Below, one piece after another: positions 53,626 through 62,994 of a stretch of 64,000 nt of DNA. The first letter of the stretch is position 1; each line of letters opens with the position of its first letter. The notes beneath the pieces were generated by a model that saw nothing but the letters and a program-made list of their open reading frames with translations, did no database searches and had not been told where the DNA came from. Both the position numbers and the translations under genes were made by a program. This stretch comes from an uncultured Sphingomonadaceae bacterium (lineage in GTDB: Bacteria > Pseudomonadota > Alphaproteobacteria > Sphingomonadales > Sphingomonadaceae): positions 1 to 64,000 of the forward strand of contig CALLJS010000012.1 of NCBI GenBank assembly GCA_938050045.1, read 5' to 3'.

Positions 53626-54798
53626 ATGGCAGAAGCCTATATAGTAGATGCAGTGCGCACCGCAGGCGGGCGGCGCGGCGGCAAAGTAGCAGGCGTTCAT
53701 GCCGTAGATTTAGCCGCCGTCACATTAGACGCCATCGCCGATCGTAATGATTTCGATCATAGTGCCATCGAAGATGTTATCACTGGTTGTGTGATGCAGG
53801 GCGGCGAGCAATCGGGCGATGTAGGCCGCAACGCGGTTCTCGCATCTAAACTGCCCGACTCCATCCCCTCTGTATCGATTGACCGTCAATGTGGTTCATC
53901 GCAGCAATCGATTCAATTCGCAGCCCAAGGCGTGATGAGCGGCGTGCAAGACATGGTGCTTGCGCACGGCATTGAGAGCATGACCCGCGTTCCCATGGGC
54001 TCAACGTTCAAATTGTTCAAAGATGCAGGGCTTGGCAATAATAAATCCGAGCGCATGGAAAAAGCCTATCCTGGCGTTCAATTCAGCCAATTTATGGGCG
54101 CAGAAATGATGGTCAAAAAATATGGCCTGACCCGCGAAGATTTGGATGCTTATGCACTTGAAAGCCACAGACGCGCGATTGCTGCAACGCAGAGCGGTGC
54201 ATTTGCCAATGAGATTATCGGCATTGAAGTGGACACACCCGAGGGTAAAATCATCCATAATGTCGATGAAGGCATCAGATTTGATGCTACGATGGAGAGC
54301 ATAGGCGGCGTAAAAATCCTGCAAGAAGGCGGCGCGATTACCGCAGCCAATGCCAGCCAAATTTGCGATGGTTCTTCGGCGGTTTTGGTCTGCAGCAAGC
54401 AAGCGTTAAAAGATCATGGGCTCACGCCGCGTGCGGTTATCCGCAATTTAACCGTCACCGCTGGTGATCCTGTCATCATGCTCGAAGAGCCGCTCTTTGC
54501 GACCAATCGGGCGTTGGAGCGCGCGGGCATGAAAATTGACGATATTGATCTGTATGAAGTCAATGAAGCCTTTGCCCCTGTGCCGTTGGCATGGATGCAA
54601 CATACAGGCGGCGATCACAGCAAATTGAACGTCAATGGCGGGGCTATTTCGTTGGGGCATCCGCTGGGAGCATCGGGCACAAAATTGATGGCGACTTTGC
54701 TCAATGCGATGGAAAATCGCGGGGCTAAATATGGGTTGCAAACCATGTGCGAAGGCGGCGGTCAGGCCAATGTAACGATCATCGAACGGTTAAATTAA
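53626..54798 (+). CDS. Acetyl-CoA C-acyltransferase (thiolase)
   Basis: A 390-residue thiolase that would release acetyl- or propionyl-CoA from a 3-ketoacyl-CoA. The nucleophilic Cys is in SIDRQCGSSQQSIQFAAQ, His in GGAISLGHPLGASGTK and the second Cys in QTMCEGGGQANVTIIE, all conserved. AAGGAG lies before the start. It heads the thiolase-SDR-hydratase-TetR operon. Confidence 0.94.
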   Translation: MAEAYIVDAVRTAGGRRGGKVAGVHAVDLAAVTLDAIADRNDFDHSAIEDVITGCVMQGGEQSGDVGRNAVLASKLPDSIPSVSIDRQCGSSQQSIQFAAQGVMSGVQDMVLAHGIESMTRVPMGSTFKLFKDAGLGNNKSERMEKAYPGVQFSQFMGAEMMVKKYGLTREDLDAYALESHRRAIAATQSGAFANEIIGIEVDTPEGKIIHNVDEGIRFDATMESIGGVKILQEGGAITAANASQICDGSSAVLVCSKQALKDHGLTPRAVIRNLTVTAGDPVIMLEEPLFATNRALERAGMKIDDIDLYEVNEAFAPVPLAWMQHTGGDHSKLNVNGGAISLGHPLGASGTKLMATLLNAMENRGAKYGLQTMCEGGGQANVTIIERLN

Positions 54799-54822
54799 TA
54801 GCGATTATAGAAAGCGAATATT

Positions 54823-55605
54823 ATGGAATTAAACGAAAATGTCTCAGCCGTTATAACGGGCGGTGCATCAGGATTAGGCGCAGCTACCGCGCGTTTATTG
54901 GCATCAAAAGGCGTAAAAATATCTTTGTTCGATATGAATAAAGAAAAAGGCGAAGAAACGGCTGCTGAAATTGGCGGCACATTTTGCGAAGTGAATGTCA
55001 CCGATGATGACAGCGTTGATGCAGGTTTTGAAAAGGCGCGCGCGGCGCATGGTCAAGAGAGGATATTGGTAAATTGTGCTGGCATCGGTAATGCGATCAA
55101 AACCGCAAGCCGTTCCAAAGAAGATGGCAGCATCAAACATTTCCCGCTCGATGCATTTAATTTCGTAATCCAAGTTAATTTGGTCGGCACATTTCGTTGC
55201 ATCGCCAAATCCGCCGCAGGCATGTTGACGCTCGACCCGCTGGCCAATGGTGATCGCGGTGCCATGGTCAACACCGCATCGGTAGCCGCCGAAGATGGTC
55301 AAATTGGCCAAGCCGCTTATAGCGCATCAAAGGGCGGTGTCGTTGGAATGACATTGCCAATAGCCCGCGATTTGTCGCGCGAGGGCATAAGAGTGAACAC
55401 CATATTGCCAGGTATTTTTGATACGCCATTGCTCGCGGGTGCGCCGCAGCAGGTGCGCGATGCATTGGGCGCAATGGTGCCACATCCCCCGCGTCTCGGT
55501 GTTCCCGATGAATATGCCAAGCTTGCTCTATGTATGATCGAAACAGGCTATTTTAACGGCGAAGATGTGCGGCTTGATGGCGGCATCAGAATGGCGCCGC
55601 GTTAA
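54823..55605 (+). CDS. SDR dehydrogenase, 3-hydroxyacyl-CoA dehydrogenase-like
   Basis: A 260-residue short-chain dehydrogenase with NAD-binding TGGASGLGAATARLL, VNCAGIGNA and the catalytic YSASKGG (Tyr-x3-Lys). The pattern (FPLDAFNFVIQVNLVGTFRC, PHPPRLGVPDEYAKLAL) is that of type II 3-hydroxyacyl-CoA dehydrogenases. It follows the thiolase by 24 bases, consistent with the last two beta-oxidation steps. Confidence 0.92.
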   Translation: MELNENVSAVITGGASGLGAATARLLASKGVKISLFDMNKEKGEETAAEIGGTFCEVNVTDDDSVDAGFEKARAAHGQERILVNCAGIGNAIKTASRSKEDGSIKHFPLDAFNFVIQVNLVGTFRCIAKSAAGMLTLDPLANGDRGAMVNTASVAAEDGQIGQAAYSASKGGVVGMTLPIARDLSREGIRVNTILPGIFDTPLLAGAPQQVRDALGAMVPHPPRLGVPDEYAKLALCMIETGYFNGEDVRLDGGIRMAPR

Positions 55606-55633
55606 ACCAATGATACGCTAAAAATAAAGGGGC

Positions 55634-56509
55634 ATGACTATGACGGACTTTACCCAAATACGCTATGAGGTGAGCGATGGCGTTGCCACCATAACCATGC
55701 ACCGTCCTGAAAAAATGAACGCCTATACCAATGTGATGATGCGCGAAATATGCCGCGCATTGGATATGGCAGATGCAGATGATGCTATCCGCGCCATCAT
55801 CTTTACGGGGGCAGGTAAAGCCTTTTGTGCAGGCGCAGATTTAACGCCTGATAGCGGACGGAAACCTTTTGCCAATAGCGATCTTGTTGATAGTTACAGC
55901 GATGAACGGGTGCGCGATACGGGCGGTAAAATGACGCTGCGCATGTATGAATGCCATAAACCGATAATTGGCGCGATTAATGGCGCAGCGGTGGGCATTG
56001 GCGCAACGATGCAACTGCCTATGGATATGCGCCTTGCCAGCACAAAAGCGCGGTTTGGCTTTGTGTTTGCGCGGCGCGGAATTGTGCCAGAAGCCGCCTC
56101 TTCATGGTTTTTGCCAAATTTGGTAGGCCGCGCACAGGCGCTTGAATGGTGCATGAGCGGCCGCGTGTTCGATGCCGATGAAGCCTTAGCGGGCGGCCTT
56201 ATCCGCTCTATCCATGAACCCGATGATTTAATGCCCGCAGCTCTAAAATTAGCCCATGAAATTCGCGATAATAGTGCGCCTGTTTCTGTAGCTCTTACCC
56301 GTCATATGATGTGGCGTAATCCGACCGCAGCACACCCAATGGAGGCGCATAAGATTGATAGTCGCGGCATATATACGCGCGCCAAAACCAATGATGCCAA
56401 AGAGGGGATTGCGAGCTTCTTGGAAAAACGCGATGCGCAATATCCCGATACAGTGAGCAAGAACATGCCCGACTTTTTCCCATGGTGGGATGAGGTTGAC
56501 TATGATTGA
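55634..56509 (+). CDS. Enoyl-CoA hydratase/isomerase family protein
   Basis: A second crotonase-fold protein (291 residues), slightly longer than usual. Oxyanion motifs: TGAGKAFCAGADLTPD and INGAAVGIGATMQLPMD, followed by RRGIVPEAASSWFLPNLVG, whose Glu is a likely catalytic residue. It follows the SDR gene by 28 bases and completes a beta-oxidation module with thiolase and SDR. Substrate unknown. Confidence 0.92.
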   Translation: MTMTDFTQIRYEVSDGVATITMHRPEKMNAYTNVMMREICRALDMADADDAIRAIIFTGAGKAFCAGADLTPDSGRKPFANSDLVDSYSDERVRDTGGKMTLRMYECHKPIIGAINGAAVGIGATMQLPMDMRLASTKARFGFVFARRGIVPEAASSWFLPNLVGRAQALEWCMSGRVFDADEALAGGLIRSIHEPDDLMPAALKLAHEIRDNSAPVSVALTRHMMWRNPTAAHPMEAHKIDSRGIYTRAKTNDAKEGIASFLEKRDAQYPDTVSKNMPDFFPWWDEVDYD

Positions 56510-56569
56510 TGCATCTTTATAGCTAACGCTAGGGCATAGCTAGCATTGGCCAGTTGGGGCATATAAATT

Positions 56570-57193
56570 ATGAATCATATAGATAAATCGGCAGAGGTAA
56601 ATTCAGCAGAATTACAATTATTGGATGCTGCTTCTGAAATCATGCGCAGCGGTGATACTATCGACCTCTCCTTGAGCGAATTATCTGCCAAAGCAGGCCT
56701 TAATAGTGCTTTGGTTAAATATTATTTTGGCAATAAAAATGGTTTGATGCTTGCATTGTTAGAGCGCGATATGAGCCGTATTGTCCACGATTTAGCTGCG
56801 CTTGTAAAAATTAATATGCCCGCCAAGGATAAGGTTGCCCTGCATATCAGCAAAGCGATTGATACCTATTATGACTATCCTTATTTGAACCGCTTACTCA
56901 TGCGGATGGTACGCGATAATCCTGCCAAAGAAGCCAAAAGCATCGCCGAAAAATATCTGATCCCAATTTCAAAATCATACGCCACATTGGTTGACGATGG
57001 CATCACAGAAGGTGTCTTTCTCGACATTGACCCGCAAATGTTTTACTTTACGGTAACGGGTGCGGCAGATCGCTTTTTCTCAGCCCGATTGGTGCTACGC
57101 CATTGCTATGAACAATCCGATATTACCGATAAAATGCGCGATGATTATCGTGAACATACCGTAGGACTTATCATGCGCGGTATATTGCAATAA
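56570..57193 (+). CDS. TetR-family regulator of the catabolic cluster
   Basis: A 207-residue TetR regulator: N-terminal helix-turn-helix (LSLSELSAKAGLNSALVKYYFGNKNGLM) at about 25-55 and a helical ligand-binding C domain. It is encoded 60 bases after the hydratase in the thiolase operon. It is the only TetR gene seen in the cluster, making it the best candidate to bind the four TTTAAT-N6-ATTAAA sites. The ligand is probably an acyl-CoA or pathway intermediate; that is inference. Confidence 0.9.
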   Translation: MNHIDKSAEVNSAELQLLDAASEIMRSGDTIDLSLSELSAKAGLNSALVKYYFGNKNGLMLALLERDMSRIVHDLAALVKINMPAKDKVALHISKAIDTYYDYPYLNRLLMRMVRDNPAKEAKSIAEKYLIPISKSYATLVDDGITEGVFLDIDPQMFYFTVTGAADRFFSARLVLRHCYEQSDITDKMRDDYREHTVGLIMRGILQ

Positions 57194-57211
57194 TCTGAAA
57201 ATAGTTCTTAA

Positions 57212-58417
57212 TTACTCAGGCATTTCTAGGCCTAATGCTTCATATATTTCCTTGCTGTCCGCGCCCAATGAAGATGGATCGCCATAGGTTGATGCAGGGG
57301 TTGCGCTATAATGGACGGGATGGCGCATAGACCGAAACGCACCCATGACGTCATTGCCGCGCTCTTGAAAAAAATCAACAGCCGTCAAATGCTCATCCTC
57401 TAATACATCGGCAACGCGGTTATAGCGCATGGCAGGGATATTATTTTCATCCATCAATATCAGCCATTCATCGGTGGTTTTGGTGGCCGTTGATTCTTCG
57501 ATAAGACTATAGAGCGCGCCGATATTTTGGGTGCGATTGCTATAATCGGCAAAGCGCGGATCGCTGAAGATAGCTGGTTTGCCAGCCAGTTCAAAAAAAG
57601 TCTCCCACTGCGCATCGCTATAGGGTACAAGCGCAATATAGCCATCGCTCGTCGGATAGGGTCTGCGGCGCGGATTGATCGAACGGGTATAAGCAAGCTT
57701 ACCATTGCCTGGAATATAAGTCTCACCCCACAGATTTTCTAGCATATTGAACCATGTGAAACATTCAAACATTGGCACTTGGACAAATTGCCCGCCATGG
57801 CCATTTCCCCGCGCTATATAGGCCGCCATAATTGCGTTGGCCGCGAATAGACCGCTAACTTTATCCGCCACCAAAGACGGCGCATAATTGGGCCTCTGTC
57901 CATCGCGCAGTTCCGACAATGCGGCAAAACCCGATGCAGCTTGAATTAAATCATCATAGGCTTGACGTTCCCCATAAGGGCCATCTTTGCCAAAGCCAGC
58001 GGCATGCACATAGATGATGTCGGGGTTAATCGCTTTGACCTCTTCATAGCCCAGCCCCAAACGCTCCATCCCCGCCATACGGACATTGTGAAAAAATATA
58101 TCAGCGCCTTTTAAGAGTTTCACGATTAAAGCTTTGCCTTGATCGCTTTTAAGATTGGCTTTGACCGATTTTTTATTGCGGTTCAGGGCTGCGAATATTG
58201 GCCCTAAATCGCCCGTAGGCGAGTCCCCAGCATAGCGCATCATATCGCCGCTAAATTTGCCATCGCCATTTTCAATTTTGATAACTTCAGCACCAAGATC
58301 GGCCAGATTGAGCGTTGCCATTGGCCCCAAGACCACAGTAGATGCGTCTACGATTTTCAAACCCGTTAATGGCCCGCTTGGTAATCCATCCCATGATAAT
58401 TTTGGCCAGTCGCGCAT
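57212..58417 (-). CDS. CaiB/BaiF family CoA transferase
   Basis: Family III CoA transferases move CoA between acids. The 401-residue protein has GLKIVDASTVVLGPMATLNLADLGAEVIKIE, the catalytic Asp in RQAYDDLIQAASG and C-terminal HPVHYSATPASTYG. Genes of this type act in steroid, carnitine and terpenoid catabolism. It is convergent with the TetR gene and has an operator-like repeat 20 bases before its start. Confidence 0.92.
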   Translation of the reverse strand: MRDWPKLSWDGLPSGPLTGLKIVDASTVVLGPMATLNLADLGAEVIKIENGDGKFSGDMMRYAGDSPTGDLGPIFAALNRNKKSVKANLKSDQGKALIVKLLKGADIFFHNVRMAGMERLGLGYEEVKAINPDIIYVHAAGFGKDGPYGERQAYDDLIQAASGFAALSELRDGQRPNYAPSLVADKVSGLFAANAIMAAYIARGNGHGGQFVQVPMFECFTWFNMLENLWGETYIPGNGKLAYTRSINPRRRPYPTSDGYIALVPYSDAQWETFFELAGKPAIFSDPRFADYSNRTQNIGALYSLIEESTATKTTDEWLILMDENNIPAMRYNRVADVLEDEHLTAVDFFQERGNDVMGAFRSMRHPVHYSATPASTYGDPSSLGADSKEIYEALGLEMPE

Positions 58418-58437
58418 TATATCTCCCTTAATCTATA

Positions 58438-58455
58438 TTTAACTGCACGATTAAG
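58438..58455. promoter_or_regulatory. 18-bp inverted repeat, candidate TetR operator (site 4)
   Basis: TTTAACTGCACGATTAAG is a slightly degenerate copy, with mismatches in both arms, 20 bases before the CoA transferase start (minus strand). Confidence 0.5.
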
Positions 58456-58468
58456 ATACGAAAAGCAA

Positions 58469-59278
58469 CTATGCTTTCATAGAGCGCGTACCAGCGGCAG
58501 GCGGATCAACCGCACGCCCCGCGAAACATTGCGCAAATCGCATCCAGCGCGTTGCAACATCGCCTTTAACGTTTAGGCCCGTATCGGCAATATTGCGCAC
58601 TTGCGTTACCACTTGGCAAAATTCTTCTGCGAGCCCCTCTATTCGCTCTGCATCGCTTGCTTCGCCATATGTCCATTGCGCACCAGAGGGCGCATCCAGC
58701 ACAAGATAGGGCATAGTATCGGGGATTGTCTCGCGGCGATTTTTGAACGTCCAGCCAAATGTATTCACCCCCAGCACAACAATATTTTTGATCGTATCGG
58801 TGTTCCTACGCTTCACCCCCAGCGCATCATATATCGCCTGCGCATGCGCCCATGTTTCCATTTGCCGCGCGGTAATAGAGGAACGCGCTGACATGCTAGG
58901 CCCAGCCCAAGGCAAGCGCATTTTCGGGTCAACATCGGCGAAAGCTTCGGCAATTTTGGGATAATCTTCATGCCAGCGATTGAGCAATTCTGCACCCGAT
59001 AGCCCGCCCAAATAATCATGCTCAAAATCTGGCAAAGCCCCTTTTTGCAAGCTTTCCCCTACTTTCGCAAAAAATCTCTTAAATTGACTATCATCGCTAT
59101 TTAATGCGCCCGCAAGCGATAAAGCCGCCGCTCCATTCCATATATAAAGATGCCGCAATATCATATCAAATGTCCAGCTTTTGAACCCTGTTTCTTGGGC
59201 AAAATCGCGCGCATGAATTGGCTCTAACAATGTATAAAGCGCATCGCAATCGGCTTTGAAATCATGGGCTTGCTGCAT
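58469..59278 (-). CDS. TIGR03084 family protein (DinB/maleylpyruvate isomerase-like fold)
   Basis: The 269-residue protein has the DinB-like four-helix N-terminal domain (SWTFDMILRHLYIWN) and the characteristic WAGPSMSARSSITARQMETWAHAQAIYDALGV of TIGR03084 proteins, first noted in actinobacteria and related to thiol-dependent maleylpyruvate isomerases. The His residues may bind a metal. No reaction is known. It lies 51 bases upstream of the CoA transferase start in the same direction and is probably co-transcribed with it. Confidence 0.82.
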   Translation of the reverse strand: MQQAHDFKADCDALYTLLEPIHARDFAQETGFKSWTFDMILRHLYIWNGAAALSLAGALNSDDSQFKRFFAKVGESLQKGALPDFEHDYLGGLSGAELLNRWHEDYPKIAEAFADVDPKMRLPWAGPSMSARSSITARQMETWAHAQAIYDALGVKRRNTDTIKNIVVLGVNTFGWTFKNRRETIPDTMPYLVLDAPSGAQWTYGEASDAERIEGLAEEFCQVVTQVRNIADTGLNVKGDVATRWMRFAQCFAGRAVDPPAAGTRSMKA

Positions 59279-59367
59279 AATGTCTCTCCTTTTATCTTGG
59301 AGTAGAAATCATCGCTTCATATATCAAGCCATATGTGCATAATACAGCAAAGTGAGGGTTTAATTTC

Positions 59368-59957
59368 ATGGATTATAGATGCGTCGATGTGAGCGACAGC
59401 GATGCAATGGCCAAACCGCTCGATATTGATCTAGGCATATTGATATTAAGCTAAGGAATCGTCAAATACAGGCGCGGCGAATATGATCTGGATGGATCGG
59501 ACAAAGTGATTAGCGTTAATCTTGATAGTTTGATGCATTGCGCGATAGGTTTCAAGGTGGCTCTGACCAAAAATAGTGGTAATTTGATTATCATTAGCGC
59601 GGTTGCCCGATACCACGCGCAAATGGGGACGCCTGCTTATGCGGCATCAAAATTCGCAGCGATCAGCTTGACGCAATCTTTGGCCCAAGGCTGGGCGCGT
59701 GAAGGCATTAGAATGAATGGCATGGCCCCTGGAATGGCATAGCTCCTGGAATGACATGGCCCCTGGAATGGTCGCCACCAAAATGACCAAAGTTATCACC
59801 GAAGACCCCAAAAAATTGGAGGCAACATTACGCTCAATACCCGTATGGCCTCTTGGCACAGTGGATGATATGGCCGACGCAACCTTATTCCTGACATTCG
59901 AAAAGGCGCGCTATATTTGCGGTCAAACTGTTTCAATCGATGGCGGCCTAACGCTCT
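59368..59957 (+). pseudogene. SDR dehydrogenase pseudogene
   Basis: An SDR with its NAD-binding N terminus missing. Frame 1 reads CVDVSDSDAM, a stop inside the NNAG region (ILILS-stop-GIVKYRR), then VISVNLDS, the catalytic YAASKFAA and GWAREGIRMNGMAPGM, followed by a second stop. The rest (VATKMTKVITEDPKKLE ... GQTVSIDGGLTL) is in the next frame. The frame break is a 17-bp unit present three times; reducing it to one copy restores the frame exactly. ORFs 59506..59742 and 59717..59959 are its two pieces. Confidence 0.88.
59719..59769. repeat. 17-bp tandem repeat, three copies, inside the SDR pseudogene
   Basis: ggcatggcccctggaat (59719-59735), ggcatagctcctggaat (59736-59752) and gacatggcccctggaat (59753-59769). 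The 34 extra bases are not a multiple of three and create the frameshift and stop. Confidence 0.95.
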
Positions 59958-61134
59958 AACCCGCTATTATTCCATAGGTAATATCAATCAAATTTTGGCA
60001 TCTCTCATTCAATAATAATCCAGGCCCCATTTTGTTCATAGTATAGCTGAACGCTAGACCATGATCGGGGTCTGCAAACCCAATTGAACCACCAGCACCA
60101 ACATGGCCAAACGCCCCTTCACCGATGATGCACGTCATATGCTCGCCGCCCTTATGCGCTCTATTATCCATTGATTTCATAAAGCCCGAAGCAAAACGCG
60201 TTGGTACCAATAATGTCGCATCAATTTGCGTAGCAGTGGAAACGCGGCGCATTATATCAATATAATCAGCGGATAATAATCTGACCCCATTATGCGATCC
60301 GCCATTGGCCAAAACTTCATAGATTGCCACTTGCCCGCGCGCATTGGAAATACCGCCAGCACCGCCGATTTGCGCTTTATGTGCAGCAGGATCATTGGGC
60401 GACCATCCGCCTGTATTCATAAAAGATAATGCTTGAATAGAATCAGGTTTCGTCATCAAATTTTGCGCAAATTCGGTCATCATATCTTCGGGCGTTGGCT
60501 GGTGCGGGATAATTGGTGCGATATGCGGCCTCGCATCATCGGGCAGGCCAATCCAATAATCTATATCCAAGGGCATTGCTATTTCATCGCGGAAAAATTC
60601 ACCCAAGGATTTGCCCGAAACGCGGCGCACCAATTCACCAACCGTCCAACCAAAGCTTACCATATGATAGCCATTGCGCGTACCCACGGGCCAATGCGCT
60701 TCTTCTTGTTCGATACGGCCGATCATATAATCCCAATCATTAAATCCGCCTGCTGGAATTGGATCGCGAAAAGCAGGAACGCCGCTTTCATGATTGAGCA
60801 TCATTTGGACAGTGGTATTTTCTTTACCATTTTGGGCAAATTCGGGCCAATATTCCGATACTAACGCCGTTGGATTAAGCAGACCGCGTTCAATAAGCAT
60901 ATGCGCGCACAGCGCCGTTGCCGCTTTGGTGCAGGAAAATATAATAGAGACAGTATCGCGCGTCCAAGGGTCATCAGCATCAGCCATGCCGCCCCATAAA
61001 TCTGTGACGGTTTCACCCTTCACGCTAACGCATAAAGACGCGCCCATTTCGCCTCGTTCGGTGAAATTTTTCTCAAACGCATCGCGCAATGCGCTAAATT
61101 TTTTGTTGTTTACGCCCTCGACTATTCCGTTCAT
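59956..61134 (-). CDS. Serine hydrolase, class C beta-lactamase/esterase family
   Basis: A 392-residue penicillin-binding-protein-like hydrolase without a signal peptide. The nucleophile is in IIFSCTKAATALCAHML (SxxK), the second motif near NGYHMVSFGWTVGELVRRVSG and the third in FGHVGAGGSIGFADPDHGLAFSYTMNKMG. Family VIII esterases and EstB-like enzymes have this layout, and in catabolic clusters they probably hydrolyse ester substrates. The stop overlaps the SDR pseudogene end by two bases. Confidence 0.9.
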   Translation of the reverse strand: MNGIVEGVNNKKFSALRDAFEKNFTERGEMGASLCVSVKGETVTDLWGGMADADDPWTRDTVSIIFSCTKAATALCAHMLIERGLLNPTALVSEYWPEFAQNGKENTTVQMMLNHESGVPAFRDPIPAGGFNDWDYMIGRIEQEEAHWPVGTRNGYHMVSFGWTVGELVRRVSGKSLGEFFRDEIAMPLDIDYWIGLPDDARPHIAPIIPHQPTPEDMMTEFAQNLMTKPDSIQALSFMNTGGWSPNDPAAHKAQIGGAGGISNARGQVAIYEVLANGGSHNGVRLLSADYIDIMRRVSTATQIDATLLVPTRFASGFMKSMDNRAHKGGEHMTCIIGEGAFGHVGAGGSIGFADPDHGLAFSYTMNKMGPGLLLNERCQNLIDITYGIIAG

Positions 61135-61254
61135 ATTGTCTCTCTCTAATTATCTGTTGCACCGCTTTGCTATCTCAAAATTACCCTTATGGTAATGCAT
61201 GATTTTATCCCTAATTTCTATCGGCTAATATATCCATTGAATAGGGAGTTAAGG

Positions 61255-62910
61255 CTAACCCACTGGCCCAAAGGATTCAAAATGGATAGTGTCTGCCGCA
61301 ACGCCAGAAGCTTCAAGCCCTAATTTAATGTCTGCCAAAAACTTTGCAGGGCCGCACAGCATATAATGCGCGCCAGAGCCTATATTCAGTTCTGATAAAT
61401 CCTTGGCGGTTATTCTGCCCTCTCGGTCGTAATCAATAGCGGCCCTATCCATATCATTGGGTTGGCTGTAAAATATCAACATCTGTGCATTTGGGTGATG
61501 CGAAATAAGCGTTTTTACCTCTTGGCGAAAAGCATGTTCAGCACCATTTTTTGCGCCATGAATAAACCATATAGGCCGCGATGATGCTGCTGATAGAGCC
61601 GCATATAGCATAGAGAGCATCGGCGTAATACCGACCCCAGCACTCACCAAAACTAAGGGGCATTGGCTGCAAGGCATGATAAAATCACCCGATGGGTTAG
61701 AGGCTTGAATTATCGCCCCTTCATTTATTGAATCATGGAAGAAATTGGAGACAAGGCCCTTATCTTCGCATTTGATACTAAGGCGATAACTATCTTTTTC
61801 ATATGGCGCATTAGAGAGAGAATAGCTGCGTTTAGAGACACTAACCTGCCCAGGGATTTGCACTTCAATGGGAAGGTGCTGGCCTGCCTCAAAACCTATT
61901 AATTCGCTATCATCGGCTGGGGTAAGATAGAATGAGGTGATAGCATCCGTCTCTTTTTCACGCCGCGTGATAAGATAGCGTTGTAATAAATAATCCTGTT
62001 TTGTCCACCGCAGAGACAGCGCATTAGGCCGCTCTATAAGCTGGTCTATATCTACATTTATCATCCGCAATATATTGGGATCATCGCTGTTATCAGGCTT
62101 CCAATCAATAGTCGCACGACCCGAAATATGCAGCAGGCTTCCCGTTTCAAAATCAATAAAGACAAGCCCAATATGCGGATCAAGGAGCAAATTACCGATA
62201 GTGTTAAAAAAATTATTCCCAGCATAGTCAGGAAATTGTAATTGTTTCGCACTTATAACTTTCACAAAACCAGCCGCCCCACCACGGTGCGAGGCATCAT
62301 AACCGCGCGATGGGCTATCCTCTGTTTTTTGCTGCTGCGAGCGCATATTGCCAGAGCCAATAAACATAGTATCGGCTTGCTCTATCATTGAAATTTGCGA
62401 TTGAGAAAGCGCGCTACTATTTACGGCCTGCGCGGGAGAATTATCTGCAACACGTGTCCATGCACGTTCATGAATATGTTGCGGGCAATTACCGAATGTC
62501 TGCCGCATATTTATGGTGTAACCTTCGTCAACTTGTTGCAGATGACCGCTAAATCTATTGCGCCGACGAGAGGCCAATTCTATTCCAATAACGCCAATGT
62601 CAACACCTGTTTGAAAAACCGCATGTAACGGATCTTGTTCATCAATTTGCGTATCCAGCAGCAACGCATATTTATTGGGCGATTGGATGAAACCATCCTC
62701 GCCATCGATAAGCGTCACCCACGTACGGCCTTCATTGTCCGCGCTTGCAATTACCAAAAATGGTAAGCCTGTATGAAAGTTGCGATGTTGTTCGGGCAAA
62801 TAGTTTCGAATAAACCCGCCCGCCCATTCGGCCACATCCTTCACGCCAGCGCGCGTTTGAGCTTCTATTTCGCCATCATGAAATGGGTTTTCTATTGTCG
62901 CTTTTGCCAC
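61255..62910 (-). CDS. PNPOx-like plus ferredoxin-reductase-like fusion protein
   Basis: The N-terminal half (about 1-290) has a split-barrel pyridoxamine-phosphate-oxidase-like domain (WVTLIDGEDGFIQSP, LLLDPHIGLVFIDFETG, LHISGRATIDW) and the C-terminal half a FAD/NAD ferredoxin-reductase module (KRSYSLSNAPYE, VSAGVGITPMLSM, YMLCGPAKFL). The protein stops at HFESFGPVG, where many relatives continue into a 2Fe-2S ferredoxin domain. It might supply electrons to the P450s if a separate ferredoxin is present. Substrate unknown. Confidence 0.87.
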   Translation of the reverse strand: MAKATIENPFHDGEIEAQTRAGVKDVAEWAGGFIRNYLPEQHRNFHTGLPFLVIASADNEGRTWVTLIDGEDGFIQSPNKYALLLDTQIDEQDPLHAVFQTGVDIGVIGIELASRRRNRFSGHLQQVDEGYTINMRQTFGNCPQHIHERAWTRVADNSPAQAVNSSALSQSQISMIEQADTMFIGSGNMRSQQQKTEDSPSRGYDASHRGGAAGFVKVISAKQLQFPDYAGNNFFNTIGNLLLDPHIGLVFIDFETGSLLHISGRATIDWKPDNSDDPNILRMINVDIDQLIERPNALSLRWTKQDYLLQRYLITRREKETDAITSFYLTPADDSELIGFEAGQHLPIEVQIPGQVSVSKRSYSLSNAPYEKDSYRLSIKCEDKGLVSNFFHDSINEGAIIQASNPSGDFIMPCSQCPLVLVSAGVGITPMLSMLYAALSAASSRPIWFIHGAKNGAEHAFRQEVKTLISHHPNAQMLIFYSQPNDMDRAAIDYDREGRITAKDLSELNIGSGAHYMLCGPAKFLADIKLGLEASGVAADTIHFESFGPVG

Positions 62911-62994
62911 ATATTATACCTTTAAGAAAATGAAGCTTTATAGACCGTCGTTGGAACTATAGCCTATCATATTTAAGTCAATTCTACATTAAGC

